Source of the DNA: Pelagibacteraceae bacterium AG-337-G04
GTDB lineage: Bacteria > Pseudomonadota > Alphaproteobacteria > Pelagibacterales > Pelagibacteraceae
Direction: 5' to 3'
Length of the DNA stretch: 64,000 bases
NCBI GenBank assembly: GCA_003282205.1
Contig: QBZW01000005.1
Span: 47,675 to 111,674, forward strand
Shown here: in pieces, positions 53,618-61,992 of the stretch
Position numbering within the stretch: the stretch's first letter is position 1
How the letters are laid out: every line of letters begins with the position of its first letter
Notes under the pieces: generated by a model
Told to the model about the DNA's origin: nothing
Database searches by the model: none
Seen by the model: the letters and a program-made list of their open reading frames with translations, nothing else
Translations under genes and position numbers: made by a program

Positions 53618-54532
53618 TTAGTTTTTTAAAATTGAAATGGCTTTAATCTCATCAACTCCTATTCCACAACAGCCACCTATAATTTGAGCTCCATCTTTAA
53701 TCCACGTTTTTACCTCAGTCAAATAATCATCTGGTGTCATGTCATCTATAAATCTCCAATGTGGTTTTTCAAAATATCCTTTATTTGGATATGCTCCTAT
53801 AACTCCATCATAATTTTGTCTCGCAGTTTCGATTGCTTTTCCTGTAATATTTATGTCTGAATGAGCAACTAATATTGGACCACTGTGTAATTTTTTAAAA
53901 TTATTTATGGATGTCTCAAAGTTTTCATAGACATGTGTATCCGAGTCAATTGTATCATTATATCCAAGCATTATATTTTTTTGGTCATCCATTACGCATG
54001 ATACAGATAACCAAACGGGTATATTTAATTTTGTGGAACAATTTAACATTGCTTCAACTATGTCAGCTTGTGAAGACATAGCTTCTAAAATAATTAAGTC
54101 TACTCCAGCGTCAGATAAAATTTTTATTTGTTCGTTAAAACCAGGTATCATTGCTTTGATACCAAGTTTATAAAAGTTTCCAAAAGTTGATACACTTCCA
54201 GCTAATGCAGTTTTGTTGTTAGTATTTTCTATTGCTTCTCTTGCAACCTTAACACTTTTTTGATTGAATTTTTCTATAAGGTTTTCATAACCATATTGTC
54301 TCATTGATATAGGAGTAGTACTATAAGTATTAGTTGTAATTACATCGGCTCCAGCATTTATATAATCCTCATGCACTTTTCTAACTAATTCAGGATGATC
54401 AACAGAACACTTCCCACACCACATATGCTTATCCATCTCGGCACCATTTTTTTCTAGTTCTGCACCCATACCTCCATCTAAAATAATGATTTTATTGTTT
54501 TCTAATTTTGTCTTGATTAGTTCGTATGACAT
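53618..54532 (-). CDS. Homocysteine S-methyltransferase family protein
   Basis: 304 residues. ILDGGMGAELEKNGAEM, TNTYSTTPISM, and zinc cysteines in SVSCVMD and IIGGCCGIG. Family and chemistry as for the protein at 50995, but the two differ over much of their length. Encoded 18 nt upstream of msrA in the same direction and 5 nt after the VOC-protein gene, suggesting a methionine-related operon. Confidence 0.87.
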   Translation of the reverse strand: MSYELIKTKLENNKIIILDGGMGAELEKNGAEMDKHMWCGKCSVDHPELVRKVHEDYINAGADVITTNTYSTTPISMRQYGYENLIEKFNQKSVKVAREAIENTNNKTALAGSVSTFGNFYKLGIKAMIPGFNEQIKILSDAGVDLIILEAMSSQADIVEAMLNCSTKLNIPVWLSVSCVMDDQKNIMLGYNDTIDSDTHVYENFETSINNFKKLHSGPILVAHSDINITGKAIETARQNYDGVIGAYPNKGYFEKPHWRFIDDMTPDDYLTEVKTWIKDGAQIIGGCCGIGVDEIKAISILKN

Positions 54533-54537
54533 AAATT

Positions 54538-54924
54538 TTATTCTTTACTATTTGTAAAAGCACAGATTTTATTTCCATCTAAATCACGAAGATAAGAATA
54601 ATAAACTCCTGAGCCTTCTGGTCTTTCACCACCAGATCCCTCACTAGTTCCTCCAGCTTTTAAACCTACCTCATGAAATTTGTCTACGTGAGATCTTGAC
54701 GAAGTTAAAAATGTGATTTGTGTTCCATTTCCAAAGGTAGCATCTTTTTTATTGAAAGGTTTAGTGACGTAAAACTCAATATCTTTGGTACCTTTTGCTC
54801 CATATGCAGCATAATCATCTTCTATTGTCTCGTTTCTATCTAAACCAATTACTTCTAAAACCTTATCGTAAAATTTAATTGCATCATTTAAATTATTAGT
54901 ACCTACCATTACATAACCAATCAT
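54538..54924 (-). CDS. VOC (glyoxalase/bleomycin-resistance) family protein
   Basis: 128 residues. Start MIGYVMVGTNNLNDAIKFYD and end YYSYLRDLDGNKICAF are the paired beta-alpha-beta-beta-beta halves of the VOC fold; His/Glu metal ligands are uncertain since the first position (MVG) lacks His. Function unassigned. Same strand and nearly touching the methyltransferase gene. Confidence 0.8.
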   Translation of the reverse strand: MIGYVMVGTNNLNDAIKFYDKVLEVIGLDRNETIEDDYAAYGAKGTKDIEFYVTKPFNKKDATFGNGTQITFLTSSRSHVDKFHEVGLKAGGTSEGSGGERPEGSGVYYSYLRDLDGNKICAFTNSKE

Positions 54925-54968
54925 ATTAAACCCTATTAACTGATTCTGATTATAAGTTATTTAAACTG

Positions 54969-56399
54969 TTAATTCCAACCGGTTATTGCTTTAACTTCTA
55001 AAAATTCAGTGAATCCCCAGACTCCACCCTCACGACCATTACCAGATTGTTTATAACCACCAAACGGCATTCCAGTATCTGTACTTTGGCCATTGATATA
55101 AACTGTTCCTGCTCTTACTTTTCTAGCAACTCTTTTAGCTTTTTCTTTATCCTCAGTTTGAAGATAATTACCAAGTCCATATGATGTATCATTTGTAATT
55201 GTTATTGCCTCTTCCTCAGTATCAAAAGGTATAATTGAAAGAACAGGTCCAAAAATTTCTGTTCTTGCAATTTTCATGTCATTATTTACATCTGAAAAAA
55301 TTGTTGGTTTTACAAAATAACCTTTGTTAAGTCCATTTGGCAGGTCTGGACCACCCGCGGCTAATGTTGCACCTTCTTTTATTCCTTCATTAATTAGATT
55401 TATTACTTTGTCGTATTGTACTTTTGAAACCAAAGGGCCTATATGATCTCCTTTTTTAGATGCCAGATCAACTTTAATTTTATTTGCCTCATCAACTGCT
55501 TCTTTAACAGCCCTTTCATAAATTGGTTTCTCAACCAACATTCTTGTTGGGGCATCACATGATTGCCCTGAGTTACTCATTATATTTCTTACACCATCTC
55601 TAACAGCATCTGGATATGAGTCTGCAAAAACTATATTTCCACCTTTACCACCTAGTTCAAGAGTAACTTTTTTTATAGTATCAGCTGCATTTTTTTGAAT
55701 TAATTTTCCTGCTCTTGTTGAACCTGTAAATGAAACCATATCGATATCAGGATGACCAGAAATATGATTTCCAACAACTTCGCCATTTCCATTTACCAAA
55801 TTAAAAACTCCAGCAGGAAAGCCAGCTTCGTCAATCATTTCTGCAAACAAGACTGCTGACACTGGAGCAATTTCAGATGGTTTTAAAATCATAGTACAAC
55901 CAGCAGCTAAAGCTGGAATAACTTTTAAAACGATTTGGTTCATTGGATAATTCCAAGGCGTAATTAATCCACAAACTCCAATTGGTTCATATCTGATATG
56001 ATTATTCGATTTAGGATCAAATTGATGTTCAAAATTAAAATTTTTTAAAATCTCAATGTTATTTCTACAAATATCTGCACCCATTTTTGTATGAGTTTCA
56101 GATGCAAAATCTAATGGTGCGCCCATTTCTTTAGATTGTGCATCAACCATTTCATCCCATCTTCTATTATAAATTTGATCAAACTTTTCAAGCAAAGCTA
56201 ATCTTTCCACTTTTGTGGTTTCTTTCCAAGTCTCAAATGCAATATTCGCTGCTTTTATTGCTTTATCTGCATCCTCAGCAGAGCCCAACGAAATTATAGC
56301 AAAAGCTTCTTCGGTTGATGGATTAATTACTTCGAAGTCATTTGGTTTAGTAGGGTTCACCCACTTCCCGTTTATATAAAAATTTTTCTTGTCAATCAT
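54969..56399 (-). CDS. NAD(P)-dependent aldehyde dehydrogenase (betaine-aldehyde-like)
   Basis: 476 residues. ITPWNYPMNQ, Glu248 in TLELGGKGG, catalytic Cys281 in NSGQSCDAPTRM and PFGGYKQSGNGREGG. Typical of ALDH class enzymes including betaine-aldehyde dehydrogenase. Next gene upstream (20 nt) is a hydroxyacid dehydrogenase-like protein that could yield its substrate. Distinct from the ALDH at 22309. Confidence 0.9.
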   Translation of the reverse strand: MIDKKNFYINGKWVNPTKPNDFEVINPSTEEAFAIISLGSAEDADKAIKAANIAFETWKETTKVERLALLEKFDQIYNRRWDEMVDAQSKEMGAPLDFASETHTKMGADICRNNIEILKNFNFEHQFDPKSNNHIRYEPIGVCGLITPWNYPMNQIVLKVIPALAAGCTMILKPSEIAPVSAVLFAEMIDEAGFPAGVFNLVNGNGEVVGNHISGHPDIDMVSFTGSTRAGKLIQKNAADTIKKVTLELGGKGGNIVFADSYPDAVRDGVRNIMSNSGQSCDAPTRMLVEKPIYERAVKEAVDEANKIKVDLASKKGDHIGPLVSKVQYDKVINLINEGIKEGATLAAGGPDLPNGLNKGYFVKPTIFSDVNNDMKIARTEIFGPVLSIIPFDTEEEAITITNDTSYGLGNYLQTEDKEKAKRVARKVRAGTVYINGQSTDTGMPFGGYKQSGNGREGGVWGFTEFLEVKAITGWN

Positions 56400-56419
56400 A
56401 GTTTATTGTAGCACAAAAT

Positions 56420-57361
56420 TTATATTTCATAACCCTTTTCTTCAGCGTCGTTATCAATTAATTCTTTAGGAAAACCTTCAGCTCTAAAAGAAATATTATT
56501 TAAATCTTCCATTCTTTTTACTATCATAGAGGACCAAGCCCTTGAGCCATATTTTTTTTGACCGTCTTTAAAAATATCAACTACCTTTGGTGAAATTTCT
56601 AGAGAAGAATTTAATTTTTTTGCTAAATCATTAAAAAGTCCTGTATCTTTCAAAACTAAGTCCATTGTAAAATTAATATTATATGAACCATTTAATATAA
56701 CTTGGCTTTCTGTTTCATGAACAAATGAATTTCCTGATGAAGCAGCTATACCTTTGTAAACTTTTAATAAATCTAAATTTGATTTTTTTGCAACAGTCCA
56801 AGCCTCACCTAAAGCGACTAAATGAACTGACGCCAAGTAATTTGTAATTACTTTCAATACCGAAGCAGAGCCAAGTTCTCCTGTATGTAATATTTTTCTT
56901 CCCATAATTGATAAAACTGGCAATATTTTTTCAAAATATTTTCTCTCACCACCAATGAAAATTGCGATATTACCTGTAGCTGCTCTATGACAACCTCCAC
57001 TCACGGGACCATCAAGTGGAACTGCCTTTAATTTTTTCACTTTCGCTCCAATTCTTTTCACTTCATTTTCATCAGTAGTACTCATCTCCAACCAAATTTT
57101 ATTTTCTGACAAACCTTCAATTACACCATTAGAACCTTCCATTACTTTTGAACATATTTCTGGCGAAGGTAGACAAGTTATTATTAAATCAACTTTCTCA
57201 GCTAATTCTTTTGGAGTTCCTGCAGATTTAGCTCCTAACTTTTTAAATTGTTCTACTAATCCACTGTCTAAATCTCTTACAGTCACATCAAACTTGTTTC
57301 TCAATAGGGAACTTGCAAGTTTTCCTCCCACATTCCCTAATCCAATAAAGCCTATCCTCAT
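56420..57361 (-). CDS. 3-hydroxyisobutyrate dehydrogenase family protein (beta-hydroxyacid dehydrogenase)
   Basis: 313 residues. N-terminal GFIGLGNVGGKLASSL, then PLDGPVSGGCHRAATG, and catalytic Lys in LKVITNYLA. Family members oxidise 3-hydroxyisobutyrate, tartronate, or related beta-hydroxyacids with NAD(P). Divergent from the EutA-like gene with 59 bp of shared upstream sequence. Confidence 0.87.
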   Translation of the reverse strand: MRIGFIGLGNVGGKLASSLLRNKFDVTVRDLDSGLVEQFKKLGAKSAGTPKELAEKVDLIITCLPSPEICSKVMEGSNGVIEGLSENKIWLEMSTTDENEVKRIGAKVKKLKAVPLDGPVSGGCHRAATGNIAIFIGGERKYFEKILPVLSIMGRKILHTGELGSASVLKVITNYLASVHLVALGEAWTVAKKSNLDLLKVYKGIAASSGNSFVHETESQVILNGSYNINFTMDLVLKDTGLFNDLAKKLNSSLEISPKVVDIFKDGQKKYGSRAWSSMIVKRMEDLNNISFRAEGFPKELIDNDAEEKGYEI

Positions 57362-57420
57362 TACATACTCCTTAATTTTGATGATTATTCAAATCCCAAT
57401 GATATATTTGTATCAGAAAA

Positions 57421-58161
57421 ATGCATTCTATAAAAATTGAACCAAAATATTTCAAAGTATCTAATCCAAGAGTTGGTTTGATAGCTTTAGCTAGCGATTT
57501 TATTATTGAAAAAGACTTTATAAGTGTTTTGAAAGACAAAAATATCGATTTTTTTGTCAACAGAATAGAATGCTACAATCCTTTGACTAAGGAAAATTTA
57601 GTCAAAATGTCGGAGAAAGTAACAGAAGTTACAAATGATATACTTCCTGATCAAGATATAGATTGTGTAGTATATGGTTGTACTTCTGGCACAATTGCAG
57701 CTGGATATGAAAATATTAAAAATAAAGTAAAAATTTCAAAACCAACTGCAAGCCTTACAACACCAAGCACTGCAGCCATCAAAGCTTTAAAAAAATTCAA
57801 TGTAAAGAACTTAGCTGTATTTACTCCTTACAATAAAAAGCTAAACGATGAAGTTATTGAATATATTGAAGAGGAGGGATTTAAAGTAACATCAAATTCA
57901 TATTTTGGAATTGAGTCTGATGTAGATATAGGAAAAGTAGATCAAAATTATTTGTATGATGTACTTTCTAAAATTGATGTAGATAGAGCTGATGCCCTCT
58001 TTATATCTTGTACTGCTTTACCTGTATTATCGATAATCGAAAAGCTTGAAAAAAAATTAAATAGAATTGTATTATCTAGCAATCAAGCTCTTATCTGGGA
58101 TACTTTACAAGAAATAGGAAATAAAGAACCCATCGAGGGTTTTGGAAAATTATTCAGATAA
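57421..58161 (+). CDS. Asp/Glu racemase superfamily protein, EutA/maleate-isomerase-like
   Basis: 246 residues. Two catalytic cysteines are visible: Cys87 in VVYGCTSGT and Cys197 in LFISCTALP, as in maleate isomerase, arylmalonate decarboxylase and the ectoine-utilisation protein EutA. Because the next gene (6 nt away) is an ectoine-hydrolase-like M24 protein, the EutA assignment is favoured. No EutB/EutC-like genes adjoin. Confidence 0.82.
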   Translation: MHSIKIEPKYFKVSNPRVGLIALASDFIIEKDFISVLKDKNIDFFVNRIECYNPLTKENLVKMSEKVTEVTNDILPDQDIDCVVYGCTSGTIAAGYENIKNKVKISKPTASLTTPSTAAIKALKKFNVKNLAVFTPYNKKLNDEVIEYIEEEGFKVTSNSYFGIESDVDIGKVDQNYLYDVLSKIDVDRADALFISCTALPVLSIIEKLEKKLNRIVLSSNQALIWDTLQEIGNKEPIEGFGKLFR

Positions 58162-58167
58162 ATATTT

Positions 58168-59337
58168 ATGTCATTTACTACAGAAGAATACAAACAACGA
58201 TTAAAAAAAGTTCAATCAATGATGGAGAAAAAAGGTATTGAACTTTTAATCTCTCATGACACAAATAACATGAATTATTTAACAGGTTACGATGCATGGT
58301 CTTTTTATTATGCACAGTGTGCAATTGTTCATGTTAACGCTGATGAACCTTTATGTTTTGTAAGAGCGCAAGACTCAGGAGGCGCCTATATTAAAACTTA
58401 TCTTAAAGACGAAAATATAATTGTGTATGATGAAAATTATATTCATACATGGCCAAAGCATCCTTACGATTATTTAGTTCAGATTATCAAAGATAGAAAT
58501 TGGGATAAGCTTTCAATTGGGGTTGAAATGGATGCTCATTTCTTTACTGCCTTTTGCTACGGAAAGATAAAACAAGGATTACCAAACGCAAACATAAAAG
58601 ATTCAGAACGATTAGTTAATTGGGCGAGATTTGCAAAATCTGAGGCAGAAATTAATTATATGAAAACTGCTGCAATAATTTCAGAAAAAGGAATGAAAAC
58701 TGCAATGGAGGTAATAAAACCAGGAGTAAGGCAATGCGATGCAGTCGGAGAGATACAAAAAACTTTATTTTATGGAACACCCGAGTTTGGTGGAGAGTAT
58801 TCTAGTATCACAACACTTTTACCAACAGGTAAAGGAACATCCGCATCACATTTAACAGCAACCCAGGATAAGTTTGTTGAAGGTGAGGCAACAATTGTTG
58901 AATTGTCCGGAGTATATAAAAGATATCATGCTCCAATGGCTAGAACAGTATTACTTGGAAAACCTGATCAATTAAAAATAGACACCATGAACAAAACTAA
59001 TGAAGCTCTCCAGGCTGGAATTGATGCTACAAAGCCTGGAAATACTGCAAATGACGTAGCTCAAGCTTTTTGGGCTATTCTAGATAAATATGGTATAGAG
59101 AAAAAATCAAGAACTGGTTATTCAATTGGTATAGGTTATCCGCCAGATTGGGGGGAACATACTCTTAATATATATAAAGGAGAAATGACCGAATTAGTTC
59201 CAAATGCGTGTTTTCATATGATAGCGGTAATGCAGTTTGGTGATTGGGGAGTCGAAGCGTCTGAAGCTATAAGAGTTACAGATAAAGGATGTGAATTATT
59301 TTGTAATTTTCCAAAAGAGTTACACATTAAAAATTAA
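58168..59337 (+). CDS. doeA: M24 family hydrolase, ectoine hydrolase-like (DoeA/EutD)
   Basis: 389 residues, creatinase/prolidase (M24) fold: N-terminal MSFTTEEYKQRLKKVQ and LTGYDAWSFYYAQ, then the pita-bread domain. Metal-binding Asp-Asp is not seen where expected; the text reads VELSGVYKRYHAPMART, as in the metal-free creatinase/DoeA branch, with GYPPDWGEHTLNIY following. DoeA opens ectoine or hydroxyectoine to N-acetyl-diaminobutyrate. Partner deacetylase (DoeB) is not in the window. Convergent with the thiolase gene, 11 nt apart. Confidence 0.82.
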   Translation: MSFTTEEYKQRLKKVQSMMEKKGIELLISHDTNNMNYLTGYDAWSFYYAQCAIVHVNADEPLCFVRAQDSGGAYIKTYLKDENIIVYDENYIHTWPKHPYDYLVQIIKDRNWDKLSIGVEMDAHFFTAFCYGKIKQGLPNANIKDSERLVNWARFAKSEAEINYMKTAAIISEKGMKTAMEVIKPGVRQCDAVGEIQKTLFYGTPEFGGEYSSITTLLPTGKGTSASHLTATQDKFVEGEATIVELSGVYKRYHAPMARTVLLGKPDQLKIDTMNKTNEALQAGIDATKPGNTANDVAQAFWAILDKYGIEKKSRTGYSIGIGYPPDWGEHTLNIYKGEMTELVPNACFHMIAVMQFGDWGVEASEAIRVTDKGCELFCNFPKELHIKN

Positions 59338-59348
59338 CATATAAATTA

Positions 59349-60470
59349 TTATAAAGATTCAATAACAGTAGCAATTCCCATTCCCAGACCGATACATTGA
59401 GTTGATAATGCATATTTTTTATTTTCTCTTTTTAATAATTCGGCAGCTTTGCCTGTAATTCTTGCTCCAGTTGCTCCAAGTGGGTGACCAAGAGCAAGAG
59501 CTCCACCATCTAAGTTAACTTTATTTTTATCTATTCCTAAATCTTTAATACAAGCTAAAGATTGAGATGCAAAAGCCTCATTCAATTCTACAATATCGAT
59601 TTTATCAGCTGATAAATTAGCTCTTTCCATAGCTTTTTTTGATGCACCAATTGGACCTAATCCCATATAGTCAGGATCACAACCTTGGACTGCTGTAGAC
59701 ACAATTCTTCCTAATATATTCAAATCATTTTCTTTAGCATAATTTTCTTCACAAATTAATGTAGCTGCTGCACCATCAGTTAATGGTGAGGATGTTGCTG
59801 CAGTTACAGTACCATTCTCATCAAAGGCGAGTTTTAACCCATCCAGTTTTTCCATTGTACTATTTGGTCTAATATTTCCATCAGTATCACAGTCTCCAAT
59901 TGAAACGATCTCATTTTTAAAATTTCCTTTTATCTGTGCCTCATGCGCTTTTTGATGGCTTGATATCGCAAATTCCTGTTGCTCACTTCTTGTAATGTTA
60001 TATTTTTTTGCAACATTTTCTGCAGTTGTCCCCATTGAAAAATATACATGTGGATTGTCTGTCTTACTTTCAGGATAGGGAATTGGTTCAAAGCCAGTAT
60101 TTACTCTTGTCATACTTTCTACACCTCCACAAATAAATACTTTTCCTGCACCTAATGAAATTTTACCAGCTGCAATATGAATGGCTTCCATTGATGAACC
60201 ACACCATCTATCAACTGTCATACCTGAAGTTTTGACATCCATATTAGTTAAAAATGTTGTTAACTTTCCAATATTAAATGACTGCTCTCCAGTTTGAAAT
60301 GCACAACCAACAATAATATCTTCAATATCCTCTTTTTTAACATTAGATTTAGCAACTAAATTTTTAATGACCTCTGCTAATAAATTCACTGGCTTTGTAT
60401 TTACTAGCTGACCTTTCCTAGCCATTGTGAAAGGTGATCTTGAGAAGCCGGCAATTACAGGTTTAAACAT
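59349..60470 (-). CDS. Acetyl-CoA acyltransferase / thiolase
   Basis: 373 residues. Nucleophile Cys90 in RWCGSSMEAIH, LGHPLGATGARI histidine and the C-terminal CIGLGMG cysteine of thiolases; NEAFASQS lies between. It cleaves 3-ketoacyl-CoA to acetyl-CoA and a shorter acyl-CoA, or joins two acetyl-CoA. Near the fadA/atoB branch. Last gene of the operon with the DmdA-like gene (16 nt). Confidence 0.92.
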   Translation of the reverse strand: MFKPVIAGFSRSPFTMARKGQLVNTKPVNLLAEVIKNLVAKSNVKKEDIEDIIVGCAFQTGEQSFNIGKLTTFLTNMDVKTSGMTVDRWCGSSMEAIHIAAGKISLGAGKVFICGGVESMTRVNTGFEPIPYPESKTDNPHVYFSMGTTAENVAKKYNITRSEQQEFAISSHQKAHEAQIKGNFKNEIVSIGDCDTDGNIRPNSTMEKLDGLKLAFDENGTVTAATSSPLTDGAAATLICEENYAKENDLNILGRIVSTAVQGCDPDYMGLGPIGASKKAMERANLSADKIDIVELNEAFASQSLACIKDLGIDKNKVNLDGGALALGHPLGATGARITGKAAELLKRENKKYALSTQCIGLGMGIATVIESL

Positions 60471-60486
60471 AATATAAAATATAAAG

Positions 60487-61653
60487 TTAATCTGGGAATG
60501 GTAAAGAAGTTATAATGCCTTTTCTATTTTTTCCATTGAAAGTATTTACAAAAACCTCATTTCCAATTTCCCAATAATCTTTTAAAATCATAGAAAGACC
60601 TATATTCTTTTTAAATCTAGGAGAATATATTCCAGAAGCAATTTGCCCAATTTTTTTATTATCTTTTGAATATACTGGTAGTGGCACCCCAGTTGGTTTA
60701 CATGGATCTCCATCAAACAAAATTCCTCTCATTTTTTGAGCAATTCCATTAGATTGGATATTTCTTAAAGCCTCTTTACCAATAAAATCGTGATCATCCT
60801 CTTGTTTGCAATACTTTTCAAGATTGCACTCCAAAGGATTGTTTTCTCTTGTAAAATCATTTCCGAATGACATTAACCCTGCCTCAATTCTATCAATTAA
60901 ATTTGGGCATCCTGGTGAAATATTAAATTTTTGTCCATTTTTCCATACGGTATCCCAAAGTTTTTCTCCAAGTTCTATCTCATTAAAATGGGTTTCAAAT
61001 CCCTTAAAATATATTTCAAAGCCATCTTGTTTACTATAACCAGATCTCGCAATAATTTGTTTAGTTCCTAAAAAATCAAATACTTTAAAATTAAAAAATT
61101 TTAACTTTTTTATATCCTCCCCAAATATTGAACTTAGAAGATCCTCAGATTTTGGACCCTGAATAGCTAATGGATAAACATCTGGTTCAATAATTTCTAC
61201 ATTTAATTTTGATCCTAGAGCAATCCCTTTTGCCCATAGCAAAATATCAGAGTCTGCAATAGAAATCCAAAACATATCGTCATCTAGTTTTAATAAAACT
61301 GGATCATTAATCATACCAGCAGTTTCATCAATAATTGGAATATAAAAACATTTACCGGTCTCCATTTTTTTAATAGATCGGGGTGTCAATTTTTGGACAA
61401 GTTTTTCAGCATCAGGACCTGTAATTTGAACTTGTCTTTGACAAGATACATCCCATACTTGAACCTGTTCTCTTAAATGCCAGTAATCCTCTTCAATAGT
61501 ATTTTTAAAACCTTTTGGTAGAAGCATGTGATTGACAACAGTAAAATCAGACACTCCACATTCCTCTACTTTATTTGTAAATGGAGTTCGTCTTATACGC
61601 CTAGACATATTTAATTTTATATTTTGTTTTGGAATTAAATTTTCTTTACTCAT
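60487..61653 (-). CDS. dmdA: DmdA-like dimethylsulfoniopropionate demethylase (GcvT family)
   Basis: 388 residues. It follows the SAR11 DmdA sequence closely over the whole length: RRIRRTPFTNKVE, NHMLLPKGF, EEDYWHLREQVQVWDV, IIDETAGMINDPVLLKLD, WISIADSD, AIQGPKSEDLL, IARSGYSKQDGFEIY and GCPNLIDRIEAGLMSFGNDF. The enzyme removes a methyl group from DMSP onto tetrahydrofolate, giving methylmercaptopropionate. Paralogous GcvT-type enzymes are possible, and no DmdBCD genes are adjacent, so function may differ. Placed between a transthyretin-like gene and a thiolase gene. Confidence 0.8.
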   Translation of the reverse strand: MSKENLIPKQNIKLNMSRRIRRTPFTNKVEECGVSDFTVVNHMLLPKGFKNTIEEDYWHLREQVQVWDVSCQRQVQITGPDAEKLVQKLTPRSIKKMETGKCFYIPIIDETAGMINDPVLLKLDDDMFWISIADSDILLWAKGIALGSKLNVEIIEPDVYPLAIQGPKSEDLLSSIFGEDIKKLKFFNFKVFDFLGTKQIIARSGYSKQDGFEIYFKGFETHFNEIELGEKLWDTVWKNGQKFNISPGCPNLIDRIEAGLMSFGNDFTRENNPLECNLEKYCKQEDDHDFIGKEALRNIQSNGIAQKMRGILFDGDPCKPTGVPLPVYSKDNKKIGQIASGIYSPRFKKNIGLSMILKDYWEIGNEVFVNTFNGKNRKGIITSLPFPD

Positions 61654-61654
61654 T

Positions 61655-61990
61655 TTATTTAGACCACCACACTGTGTAGCTATTTTTAGAAATTATTATT
61701 GGTATATGATATTTTTTATTTTGCTCTTCCATTTTAAATTTAATATTAATTTCTGAAATTATTTTTTTTTCTGAAAAATAATTTCCAGATTTACAAACCA
61801 TTTCATACTCACACTTGCAGTCTTTTTTACTTAATTCAAATTCTTGAAGTACTCGACCACCATCATCAGATTTAGTTTCGCAGAAAACTTTTTTTTCTCC
61901 ATTTTCATTAATTTGATAAATAATTACATCAACATTTGCGGCATGTGAGCCATTTGTTGCGTCTAATAAGTGAGATGAAAAAGTTGCCAC
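61655..61990 (-). CDS. Transthyretin/5-hydroxyisourate hydrolase-like protein lacking the YRGS end
   Basis: 111 residues of the HIU hydrolase fold: start FSSHLLDATNGSHAANV with the first conserved His, GGRVLQEF with the Arg and KYHIPIIIS with the second His. True HIU hydrolases end in YRGS; this one ends SYTVWWSK, losing the Arg-Gly. The reaction in purine breakdown is therefore not assured. It directly precedes the DmdA-like gene by 1 nt and follows the ThDP enzyme by 2 nt, so it is a fixed member of the operon. Confidence 0.8.
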   Translation of the reverse strand: MATFSSHLLDATNGSHAANVDVIIYQINENGEKKVFCETKSDDGGRVLQEFELSKKDCKCEYEMVCKSGNYFSEKKIISEINIKFKMEEQNKKYHIPIIISKNSYTVWWSK

Positions 61991-61992
61991 AA

